From Clostridiaceae bacterium (lineage in GTDB: Bacteria > Bacillota > Clostridia > Saccharofermentanales > Saccharofermentanaceae): a stretch of 51,641 bases of DNA. A program made the position numbers and the translations under genes. The DNA lies in NCBI GenBank assembly GCA_012718915.1, contig JAAYBI010000058.1, positions 1 to 51,641 of the forward strand, read 5' to 3'. Position 1 is the stretch's first letter, and each line of letters opens with the position of its first letter. The notes below the pieces were generated by a model. The model had not been told where the DNA came from. It searched no databases and worked only from the letters and a program-made list of their open reading frames with translations. Shown piece after piece: positions 27,978-36,526 of this stretch.

Positions 27978-29314
27978 GACCGCTCCTTTCTTCTGGAGCG
28001 ATGTCCAGCTCTGGCAATCGCAAAGGCCAATTCTTTACCGGCAGGACACACAAATGAACAAGCCCCGCAAGATATACACTCAGCCACACCCAGCTGCTCA
28101 ACCGCTTTGATGTCGCCAACCTCAAGAAGGCGGTGGCATAAATACGGCTGCAATCCGACCGGACAAGCATCGATGCATGCACCGCAATGGACACAAGGGG
28201 TTTTTGGCGGATCGCTTTTCCTTACCAAGGCCAATCCCTGCGTCGTCTTAATAATAGGCACATGTGTATCCTCTAGGCAAACACCGGTAATTGCCCCACC
28301 CATCACAATCCGATTAGCCGATGACGCACCGGGTACTCTAGCCAAAATGTCATCCACATAAGTACCGATAGGCACCAACATGTTGTGCCCTTGCATCGTA
28401 TCTCCTGATATCGAAATAATCCTCTGCACTAAAGGCATATTTTTCTCGACCATATCCGCGACTGCGGCGCAGGTAGATACATTAAAAACTACTGCACCGA
28501 CGGTATTTTCAGGTCTTTGTCCTGCCGGCAACTCGATACCATATAACGCTTTAATCAGCAATCGCTCATACCCTTGCGGAAAACGAGAACGCATGACGCG
28601 AACGATAAACTTGCGATCTGGGTATATTTTTTGAAAGCGCTTAAAAGCATCTTGAATTGCTTCAAGTTCAATAAGCCATTTGTCCATAACACAAAAAACA
28701 ACATTTTTTACTTTGCAAAAACCACTCAATGCACCGGCTCCTCGGATAACCCGATCGAGTTGCTCGCGCATCAGATGAATATCTCCGCTCAAATACGGCT
28801 CACTTTGGCAAGCATTTACAATTAATGTAGACACGCCGTCTTGATAAGCACGTTTGCATTTGGCCGCTGAAGGATAGCCTTCGCCGCCCATGCCGACAAT
28901 TCCCGAAAATTCAATTAATTTCGATATGTTTGCGGGTGTCAATTGCTCCGGATTCTCTCGTCGACGAATCGAATTGTGAATCGTTTTCTTATGATCATTG
29001 GTAATTTCGACAGCCAGGCAGTGTTTGCGATTAAGTAACTCAAAAGATTTAATGCCTGTTACCGTCCCCGATATGCCGGTATGAACCGGGGCGCTTAATG
29101 GTCCCGAAGCGCGACCAATCATCTGCCCAACTTCGACTTTTTCGCCGATTTTGACCACCGGTTCAGCCGGCGAGCCAACGTGCTGTAGCATCGGCAGCAA
29201 TATTTCGCGCGGCGAAAAAACCTCAAGCACAGGCTCTCGAGGGAAATCCAACTTTCCGTTGAACGCTAATCCGTCCATTGGAAACCAGCCCTTTTTGAAT
29301 GAAAGCTTTTTCAT
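27974..29314 (-). CDS. rnfC: Rnf electron-transport complex subunit C
   Basis: Peripheral cytoplasmic subunit that passes electrons between NAD(H) and the membrane part. Residue order: N-terminal RnfC barrel with PMLQHVGSPAEPVVKIGEKV, the NADH/FMN site GIVGMGGEGYPSAAK near 140, a SLBB-like part, and two intact [4Fe-4S] motifs, CVHCGACIDACP near 371 and CISCGACSFVCP near 408. All eight cluster cysteines are there, so this subunit looks functional. At 446 residues it has the usual length. It follows sigA by 21 bases with GGAG nine bases before the ATG; no promoter fits in that gap, so the operon may be read from a promoter upstream of or within sigA. Confidence 0.93.
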   Translation of the reverse strand: MKKLSFKKGWFPMDGLAFNGKLDFPREPVLEVFSPREILLPMLQHVGSPAEPVVKIGEKVEVGQMIGRASGPLSAPVHTGISGTVTGIKSFELLNRKHCLAVEITNDHKKTIHNSIRRRENPEQLTPANISKLIEFSGIVGMGGEGYPSAAKCKRAYQDGVSTLIVNACQSEPYLSGDIHLMREQLDRVIRGAGALSGFCKVKNVVFCVMDKWLIELEAIQDAFKRFQKIYPDRKFIVRVMRSRFPQGYERLLIKALYGIELPAGQRPENTVGAVVFNVSTCAAVADMVEKNMPLVQRIISISGDTMQGHNMLVPIGTYVDDILARVPGASSANRIVMGGAITGVCLEDTHVPIIKTTQGLALVRKSDPPKTPCVHCGACIDACPVGLQPYLCHRLLEVGDIKAVEQLGVAECISCGACSFVCPAGKELAFAIARAGHRSRRKERS

Positions 29315-29335
29315 ATCGTCTCCGCAAGAGGGTTA

Positions 29336-30403
29336 TCAGTCGATATAATCCTTTAACTTCTTGCTACGACTGGGATGACGTAATTTCCGAAGCGCCTTGG
29401 CTTCGATTTGTCGAATGCGCTCACGCGTGACGTTAAATTCACGTCCCACTTCTTCTAAGGTACGTTGTCTGCCATCGTCTAATCCAAAGCGAAGTCGAAG
29501 TACATTCTCTTCTCGTGGTGTAAGTCCGCTCATCGCTTCAATTAATTGTTCCTTCAGCAAAGTATAGGCCACCTGATCTGCCGGAGACATCGCATCGTCA
29601 TCGGGAATAAAATCTCCAAGATGGCTGTCCTCTTCTTCACCGATCGGCTTCTCCAATGACACCGGCTCCTGTGAAATCTTTTGAATTTCACGAACTTTCT
29701 CAACCGGAATCCCCATCTCTTCTGCGATTTCTTCGACCTCCGGTTCTCTGCCAAGCTCTTGAATCAGAGAGCGTTGAACGCGAACCAGACGATTGATGGT
29801 CTCAACCATATGAACAGGTATACGAATCGTACGAGCTTGGTCTGCAATCGCCCGAGTAATCGCTTGACGAATCCACCAAGTTGCATAGGTACTAAACTTA
29901 AAACCCTTTGAGTGATCAAATTTATCTACGGCCTTAATTAAACCGAGGTTTCCTTCTTGGATGAGATCCAAGAATTGCATGCCTCTTCCGAGATATCTTT
30001 TAGCGATAGATACTACTAATCTAAGGTTTGCTTCTATGAGCATATCCTTAGCATTGTTATCGCCGTCAAGCATTCTTTGTGCATAATCTTGCTCTTGCTC
30101 TGCGGTAAGGAGCGGTACCTTTCCAATCTCCTTGAGATACATACGAACAGGATCATCCATTCCTATTGACTCACCGGCAGAGCCGGCCAAGTCGAGATCA
30201 ACACCACTTTCTTCTTCGACATTGGTCTCCGGAATAATCTCTACACCCTTATCTTGCAACGTATCAAAAATCTTTTCGGCATCGTCAGGGTCTATGTCAT
30301 GCTTGTCAATAAGTGACATCATGTCCTTGTAACTGATGCTGTTATTATTCGCTGAAGCACGTTTTTCAATTTGTTGAAGAATCGAACGAAAATCACTGGC
30401 CAT
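29336..30403 (-). CDS. sigA: Primary RNA polymerase sigma factor (SigA/RpoD)
   Basis: Housekeeping sigma-70, 355 residues. It has region 1.1-like helices (1-55), an acidic linker, region 1.2 ([18 protein letters not shown]), region 2 with [17 protein letters not shown] and [15 protein letters not shown] for the -10 box, region 3, and region 4 with [20 protein letters not shown] for the -35 box. AGGAGG lies before the ATG. It does not follow dnaG as in B. subtilis; a zinc-ribbon membrane protein precedes it and the Rnf-like operon follows. Confidence 0.98.
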   Translation of the reverse strand: MASDFRSILQQIEKRASANNNSISYKDMMSLIDKHDIDPDDAEKIFDTLQDKGVEIIPETNVEEESGVDLDLAGSAGESIGMDDPVRMYLKEIGKVPLLTAEQEQDYAQRMLDGDNNAKDMLIEANLRLVVSIAKRYLGRGMQFLDLIQEGNLGLIKAVDKFDHSKGFKFSTYATWWIRQAITRAIADQARTIRIPVHMVETINRLVRVQRSLIQELGREPEVEEIAEEMGIPVEKVREIQKISQEPVSLEKPIGEEEDSHLGDFIPDDDAMSPADQVAYTLLKEQLIEAMSGLTPREENVLRLRFGLDDGRQRTLEEVGREFNVTRERIRQIEAKALRKLRHPSRSKKLKDYID

Positions 30404-30470
30404 TCATTTCCTCCTCTGGTCACTAGAAAAAATCGGTGAGTCCCACAAAAAACCGTAAGCGTTTATTAAA

Positions 30471-31241
30471 TCATTCCGCCTTATCGACATATGCAACGAT
30501 TCGAATGTTCTCCACAGTCATGTCTTCTGAAGAATCAAAATCGATAATATACTCTGCATCGGCCGAAACGAGATCAACACGAATCGGAGCGTAATATTTG
30601 CCAAATGATTCATCTTTCAACCCATATTGATTGGCACGAAGTGCCGCATACCCTTTGAATACGTCAAAAGCCACTTCCGGACTAACCTCACTGTCCGTGA
30701 CAACGCGAAGACGATCGTTCTTCTGTCCGGAGAGAGAAAATCCCACAAAATGTCCGTCAACCTTTTCGGTATTAACATCAATGCCCGCTTGTACAAAAAC
30801 ATTATCGATTGATTCGGCAATAGCCTTCTTGTTTTTCTGTCTGGAAAAATATAACGGCGCACTAATGGCCAAAACCAGAACCAATGCAGCAAGAAAGGAT
30901 ACAGCGATCTTGATAACAACATCTTTAGGGGCTTTTATCTGATCAGCACTCACTTCGTATGGATTCTTTTCGACACTGGTCGTTGTTGATACGGCTGCCT
31001 GCTGCTTGATAGCATTAGGAATCGGATCCGGATACACCGGAACAACGTTATATCTCTTAACCCCTTCTCGCTTAGGTTGCGGTTCGTTGGGAAAAGTATA
31101 CTCTTCCGGATTCTTTGCAATCGCCAGAGCTTCCGAAGTAGGAAATACACAATCACAAAAAAGACATTCGCACAATTCTTCTCTATCGTTTAGAATAATC
31201 AGTGATCCACAGTTCTTGCAGATCCCTTGAGTTGACGCCAT
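30471..31241 (-). CDS. Zinc-ribbon membrane protein of unknown function
   Basis: Not assigned to a known function. The 256-residue protein starts with a zinc-ribbon-like CKNCG...CLFCDC (residues 8-32). A polar, proline-rich stretch follows, then one membrane helix near residues 110-132 and an outside domain of about 120 residues. The N-terminus is cytoplasmic by the positive-inside rule (a Lys-rich flank follows the helix, so the topology is not certain). AAAGGTGG stands before the ATG and a strong promoter at 31303-31331. It lies 67 bases before sigA and may share its transcript. Confidence 0.75.
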   Translation of the reverse strand: MASTQGICKNCGSLIILNDREELCECLFCDCVFPTSEALAIAKNPEEYTFPNEPQPKREGVKRYNVVPVYPDPIPNAIKQQAAVSTTTSVEKNPYEVSADQIKAPKDVVIKIAVSFLAALVLVLAISAPLYFSRQKNKKAIAESIDNVFVQAGIDVNTEKVDGHFVGFSLSGQKNDRLRVVTDSEVSPEVAFDVFKGYAALRANQYGLKDESFGKYYAPIRVDLVSADAEYIIDFDSSEDMTVENIRIVAYVDKAE

Positions 31242-31302
31242 AAAGAACCACCTTTAAAATCATTACATACGTATCGGACTATACCCATAAGTAAGCAGAG
31301 TA

Positions 31303-31331
31303 ATTATATACGTAAGCGCCCTAAAGTGCAA
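31303..31331 (-). promoter_or_regulatory. Predicted promoter of the zinc-ribbon gene and sigA
   Basis: Minus strand: TTGCAC (31326-31331), 17-base spacer, TATAAT (31303-31308). It could drive the zinc-ribbon gene, sigA and the Rnf-like genes as one long transcript. Confidence 0.8.
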
Positions 31332-31442
31332 ACACAAATTATCTCACAATACTTGATTTCACACAACAACACCTCACGTCACGTTTTTACGTTCCCACTG
31401 AAAGTGTCGACCATACGCTAACTATCCTAGGGGGTGAATTTT

Positions 31443-32414
31443 ATGTCCATTCAAATATCCATGCAACCGATTGAGAACTTAGATGAAATAAAGTCTCTGT
31501 GGGAAGCCATTCGAGATGATCATGCTACGCGATCAACCTATTTTGGGAATGATTTTCGCGGGAGAAGATTTGAAAACCGCTTTGATTTCTATCATGACGC
31601 TGACAGAGTTAAGTATGCCGGTTTATGCGTTGCCCGAGACAATTCGCTAATTATCGGATATTGTGCCGGACATATTGATTATCAGGGTATCGGAGAGATC
31701 GACTCTTTTTATGTGGTTCCCAAGTATCGTTCACAAGGTATCGGTCACCTGATTTTCGAGAGATTGCACCAAGAAATCAGCGCACGTAATCCGTCGAAAA
31801 TTCACATTTCCGTCATCCACGGCAACGAGAGAGCCTTGAGCTTTTATAAAAGACACGGCTTCCTACCGATTGGGTATAAACTTCAAAATATCCCGAGTGG
31901 CGATTCAAGTCGCGAATTAATAACGGATTTTGCTATGACGGATATTCTTTATCATGAGCGGAAAATGAAGCAGGCGATATACTGGGCTTTAAAAGCGCAA
32001 TCATTATCTGAAGCCCCCATCGGATGCGTCATCGTTCGTGACGGACGCATTATCTCTCACGGATACAATCTCCGCGAATCCAGACAGGATGTCACTGAGC
32101 ATGCAGAAATCGCCGCAATTCGTTCTGCTTGCCGGAAACTCAAGTCATGGAGACTAGAAGATTGTGATTTATATGTCACTCTTGAACCCTGCACCATGTG
32201 CGCCGGAGCTATCGTTCAATCTCGAATTCGACACGTCTACTTCGGAGCGACGGATCCGAAAGCCGGAGCTGTCGTATCTAAACAACAAGTTTTCGATGCA
32301 GAACATAATCATAAAGTCCAATATACCGGCGGCATCCTCTATGAAGAATGCGGTCAGATGCTTACAGATTTTTTCAGAACGCTCAGAAAAGAAAAGCCTT
32401 CGCATCAGGAATAA
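31443..32414 (+). CDS. tadA: GNAT acetyltransferase-TadA tRNA adenosine deaminase fusion
   Basis: Two enzymes in one 323-residue chain. Residues 1-165 are a GNAT acetyltransferase with the acetyl-CoA loop VPKYRSQGIGHLIFERL and NERALSFYKRHGF. Residues 172-318 are TadA, which turns the wobble adenosine of tRNA-Arg(ACG) into inosine: HAEIAAI holds the zinc His and proton-shuttle Glu, and PCTMCAGAI the two zinc Cys. The start is the ATG at 31443, six bases behind AGGGGGTG; a GTG three codons earlier overlaps that site. The GNAT substrate is unknown. The 3' end overlaps addA on the other strand by 32 bases. Confidence 0.92.
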   Translation: MSIQISMQPIENLDEIKSLWEAIRDDHATRSTYFGNDFRGRRFENRFDFYHDADRVKYAGLCVARDNSLIIGYCAGHIDYQGIGEIDSFYVVPKYRSQGIGHLIFERLHQEISARNPSKIHISVIHGNERALSFYKRHGFLPIGYKLQNIPSGDSSRELITDFAMTDILYHERKMKQAIYWALKAQSLSEAPIGCVIVRDGRIISHGYNLRESRQDVTEHAEIAAIRSACRKLKSWRLEDCDLYVTLEPCTMCAGAIVQSRIRHVYFGATDPKAGAVVSKQQVFDAEHNHKVQYTGGILYEECGQMLTDFFRTLRKEKPSHQE

Positions 32415-35400
32415 GCCAAATCCATTTTTCTTTGACTTTGGTCTTTCCTGCGCGTTCGATGGCTTTTGCATAATAATCGAGTTGCGAAGCATAGCGTTTT
32501 TCGAGCGCGAGTCTCTTCTCCTCATCCGTGCCACTTAATCGGTCTGATTTATAGTCGACAAGAACTGCCCCGTCATCTTCAGCAAACCAACAATCAATCA
32601 TACCCTGAATGAGGCAATAATCGTTGATGCCGACCCGCTCGGTCATCGAGAAAGGAATCTCGCGATAAGGTCCACGATCGCTCTTCCTTTCTGCTTCAAC
32701 CAGTCGTGAAGCGAGCGAAGATCCCGCGAAAGCGGTAATCGCAGGAATATATGGATTAATTAGGGCTACGGAATCGGAACGAATCATCTTGAACTCAATC
32801 ATTTTGTCAATCTGAGCGCGGATTTCTTCTTCCGACGGCGTCTGACTTAAGGATTCAAGATCAAGGTATTGCAGAACACTGTGAAGCAGTATGCCGCGCT
32901 CTGTCGCAGGCATGTATCGACTCTGGCCATCAGCCGAAATTCCGGATCTGAGCGTCAAGTTAACCGATCGGCCGGAAGCGGCTTGACTGATGGTGTCAGC
33001 CATATAATCCGTAACATCATCATATTCCTCTTCCGCTACTATCGGCGCCCGACGTTTGATTTCCGAGACCGTGATTTTAGCCGGAAGTTCGGTATAATTA
33101 CGAAACGGATAAACTGTGTTGCGTTTTTTATCAAGAGCAACCGCTCGGTCAATATTTTTATCCGATAAGTCTTTTTTCAAGGCTGCCGGTGAATCCTGTG
33201 AACCCAAAAAATCCATCGGCGCAGTAATATTATCTGTAGTCATTAACGCTAAAGACTTTGCCCGCTTCAAAATCTCGCCTTCACCAACGACAGACAACGC
33301 CAAATTGAAGTCCTGATCATAAACACGGAGGCTCCGGTCATACATATCCGTCTGGTATAGAGTCGTCAACAAATCCAGCCCTTTTCGTCGCGCCATTGCC
33401 ATAAGCAGAAAACTTAAGTAATTTTTTGATTCATATATAGCCCAGCTCGGCATTGTGTTTTCTACGCATGCCGAAGCTGCTTTAATTTGTTTGTCAAGAC
33501 CACTGATTTCATTGTTAGTATTATGTTTGATAGTTCCGGTCAAATAGAGCCGCGTCTCCGCCCGAGTCATTGCTACATATAAAAGTCTTATTTTTTCGGC
33601 AAGAAGCGCTCGTTTCTCTGCCTCTATGATTCGGTGCTTTTCAAGAGGCTTGAATCGGTAACCTTCTTCCGGATAAATACAATCCGACGCTACACCAAAA
33701 CGATCATCAAACACAATGGAATTCGACGATTGGACGCTTTGCAATTTACTGCTAAGCCCGCATACAAAAACATACTTGTATTCAAGTCCTTTGCTTTTGT
33801 GAATTGTAGTACATGTAACCGCATTTCTGATTTTTGCAAAAATATCGACTTCCTCAACAGACTTCTTATCCTCGCGAATCATTTCGGTAAGCTTAACGAA
33901 GGCATACAGGCCTCCGCTGGATTTCTCGTCAAATCTGGCTGCCCAATCTCGAAATGCGTCCAGAGCCGCAATGTTTTCCGTTGCACCTTCCATTGTGCTC
34001 AGATAGTCCACGTATCCGGTGGAAAGATAAATGTGTTCAACGAGCTCTGCTACACCGACAATACCGGCTCGCCGACGCAGATCCATCAGATAGTCCAAAA
34101 AATTCGACACTTTTTCACGAAGCGGCGATTCACCGTGCGCAGCAAAATAGAACACTTTTTCATGGAATGACACAAGGTCCTTATCTGCCTCATTTGAAGA
34201 TACATATATTTGAGTCAATTCATCGATTGAAAAACCCGACTGCAAAAACGGCGCGCGCATCATTGCGGTTAATGGGTAGTCTTGACGCGCATTATCAATT
34301 ACACGAATGACATTTTGCATCAACAAAAGCACCTTGTTCTCAAATAACGGATCCTGAGTCGGCCCTTGAGCAGGAATATTATACCGGTTCAGGATGTCCG
34401 CAAAGAGCGATGCTGAATTGTTTTTTTGAACCAATACCGCGCAATCACCGGGTGCCACCTCTCCGAGATTGATCAGACGCCTAATCTCAGAGACGACATA
34501 GAGCGCTTCCAATTTAAGTCCGGAAATGTCCTCTTCCGAATCATCCGTGATTGCATCCGACTCCGACTCTCCGTTTTTTGCCGAAGTATCCGATACATTT
34601 GCGCTTAAAGGATTCTCGGCAGATTCGGAAACGACCGGCTCGCCGACTTTCGAAGGCTCCGAAAGCGCTTGTTCGGAAATAATTACTTCAGGATTCGAAG
34701 ATTCTTTCGGACGAGTGTTGTCAATCAATACAACCTGAACCGGATCTCCGACTATAGGGGCACCGTCCTCGTCGGTTTTTGATGCAATGAGTTGATGAGA
34801 CTGATCATAATCGAATTCACCTACTTTTTTATAAAGTATCTGCGTAAAAACAAAATTAACAAAATCCAAAATGGTCTTAGTGCTTCTGAAATTGCCGTTC
34901 AGCTCCAAAAGTCTGCCGTTGTGTCCGTCTTTATATCTTTCCATTCGAGAAATGAATAAATCCGGTCTCGCATGCCTAAACCTGTATATGCTTTGCTTGA
35001 TATCACCGACATAAAAAACATTATGATCCGAGAATAATTCTACAATCGAATCTTGGATTTTACTGTTATCTTGATACTCGTCGATATAAACCTCATCAAA
35101 TAATTCTCTGTAATATGATGCGACTTGTTCGGTTTGCAAAAGACTCAGCGCAAATTGCTCCTGATCCGAAAAATCCATACCCTTTTCACGGCGTTTCTTC
35201 TCTGCATAGAGATCGTCAGACAACAGAACCAGTTCGAAAAACCGACAAATACAAGGGTACATCCGGCTCATGTTCATTTCTATATCTTCCAAAGACATTG
35301 AAAATGCATGATATATGCTATTAAAGTAAGGCTTCCATTTGGATGATCTGCCTTTTGGAAGTCGACCGGTCAGCATATAAATCGCTTCAAACATTTGCCT

Positions 35401-36468
35401 TAAAGCTTCGAAAAACGCAATTTTCGTCGCATCATCATCCGTGCGCTCCGAAGGCAACGAAATATCCGGAAACGCCAGCCCACAATGATATAGCGCATTC
35501 CAATCGGCCCCTTGATCAATGAGCTCCCCAAGATGATCGAACGCATCGAATATCTGTTGAATTGAATTTGCGTGTTTGTTATGGGTTGCCTTTGTCTTAG
35601 CAAATGCGACCTCGCTGAAGAGACCTTTTGCGGTAAAAAACGCATTTTTCGAAACATTGAAGGCCTCTAAAAACTCATTCAAATAGGTTTTGCACGTCTC
35701 CGATTGAGAATAGTTTCGAGAATCCCGAGCATATACGGCCAATGCATTTCGGACTAAATCTTTATAATTTGGCAAGCTTCTCAACTTGGTATGCATGGTC
35801 ATCACTTCGGATACCAATTCGCGATCTGACAGCGCTTTGCCATAAATGCGTGTCATCAACATAAATGACTCACACCAATCGATATAGTGTTCTGGTATAT
35901 CTGCCAGAGAATAAATAAATCCATCTGCCGAATCGGAAACCAATCCGGATGGCACAGATTGCTCTTGATACTCTTCCCTGTTCATTTGTACTCGGTAAAC
36001 CAGCGCATAAATTTGGTCCATCATTTCCAGAACAGACTCTTTCAGCAGCATTTGCGCCGCTTGTGTCTCAAGCACGTAAGAATTCGGCTCAATACAAACG
36101 TTTCCGTTGATATCTTCCAGTACATTTTCGAAATTTTTAATGACCTGAACACAAAAACCATTGATGGTTGAAATTTGCGTCAATGGCAGCAGAGAAATTT
36201 GTTCTGCCAACCGGCGGCGGACAGAATCGTCTTTTGAATCAGTCATAGCCTTGACTAAAGCACGCTCCAATCGATCTTTCATATTGGCGGCCGCAGACTT
36301 TGTAAAAGTCATCAACAGAATCTTTCGAACATCTAGATCGCCGCTTTCGATTCTTGACGCAATCCGCTCCACCAAGACCATCGTTTTGCCGGAACCTGCC
36401 GCAGCACTAATAAGCATGTCGGACCTTGGTGCATCGACCACTTCTTGTTGAGAAGATGTCAATTTCAT
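32383..36468 (-). CDS. addA: ATP-dependent helicase/nuclease subunit A
   Basis: Helicase and nuclease of the AddAB double-strand-break repair enzyme. The 1361-residue protein starts with Walker A ISAAAGSGKTMVLVERI (near residue 20), has DEYQDNSKIQD (Walker B), GDIKQSIYRFRHA, CTTIHKSKGLEYKYVFV, LLYVAMTRAE and a C-terminal RecB-type nuclease with RGILLHSVLQYLD and LVDYKSDR. It is about 130 residues longer than the B. subtilis protein; an insert rich in Ser, Glu and Asp at about residues 581-651 accounts for more than half. GGAG lies nine bases before the ATG. It follows addB by 58 bases. Confidence 0.97.
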   Translation of the reverse strand: MKLTSSQQEVVDAPRSDMLISAAAGSGKTMVLVERIASRIESGDLDVRKILLMTFTKSAAANMKDRLERALVKAMTDSKDDSVRRRLAEQISLLPLTQISTINGFCVQVIKNFENVLEDINGNVCIEPNSYVLETQAAQMLLKESVLEMMDQIYALVYRVQMNREEYQEQSVPSGLVSDSADGFIYSLADIPEHYIDWCESFMLMTRIYGKALSDRELVSEVMTMHTKLRSLPNYKDLVRNALAVYARDSRNYSQSETCKTYLNEFLEAFNVSKNAFFTAKGLFSEVAFAKTKATHNKHANSIQQIFDAFDHLGELIDQGADWNALYHCGLAFPDISLPSERTDDDATKIAFFEALRQMFEAIYMLTGRLPKGRSSKWKPYFNSIYHAFSMSLEDIEMNMSRMYPCICRFFELVLLSDDLYAEKKRREKGMDFSDQEQFALSLLQTEQVASYYRELFDEVYIDEYQDNSKIQDSIVELFSDHNVFYVGDIKQSIYRFRHARPDLFISRMERYKDGHNGRLLELNGNFRSTKTILDFVNFVFTQILYKKVGEFDYDQSHQLIASKTDEDGAPIVGDPVQVVLIDNTRPKESSNPEVIISEQALSEPSKVGEPVVSESAENPLSANVSDTSAKNGESESDAITDDSEEDISGLKLEALYVVSEIRRLINLGEVAPGDCAVLVQKNNSASLFADILNRYNIPAQGPTQDPLFENKVLLLMQNVIRVIDNARQDYPLTAMMRAPFLQSGFSIDELTQIYVSSNEADKDLVSFHEKVFYFAAHGESPLREKVSNFLDYLMDLRRRAGIVGVAELVEHIYLSTGYVDYLSTMEGATENIAALDAFRDWAARFDEKSSGGLYAFVKLTEMIREDKKSVEEVDIFAKIRNAVTCTTIHKSKGLEYKYVFVCGLSSKLQSVQSSNSIVFDDRFGVASDCIYPEEGYRFKPLEKHRIIEAEKRALLAEKIRLLYVAMTRAETRLYLTGTIKHNTNNEISGLDKQIKAASACVENTMPSWAIYESKNYLSFLLMAMARRKGLDLLTTLYQTDMYDRSLRVYDQDFNLALSVVGEGEILKRAKSLALMTTDNITAPMDFLGSQDSPAALKKDLSDKNIDRAVALDKKRNTVYPFRNYTELPAKITVSEIKRRAPIVAEEEYDDVTDYMADTISQAASGRSVNLTLRSGISADGQSRYMPATERGILLHSVLQYLDLESLSQTPSEEEIRAQIDKMIEFKMIRSDSVALINPYIPAITAFAGSSLASRLVEAERKSDRGPYREIPFSMTERVGINDYCLIQGMIDCWFAEDDGAVLVDYKSDRLSGTDEEKRLALEKRYASQLDYYAKAIERAGKTKVKEKWIWLIPDAKAFLF

Positions 36469-36526
36469 CTTTTGAAACTCCTATCTGTTCACTTTGCATC
36501 AGCCGAAATAAATACTGCAATACAAT

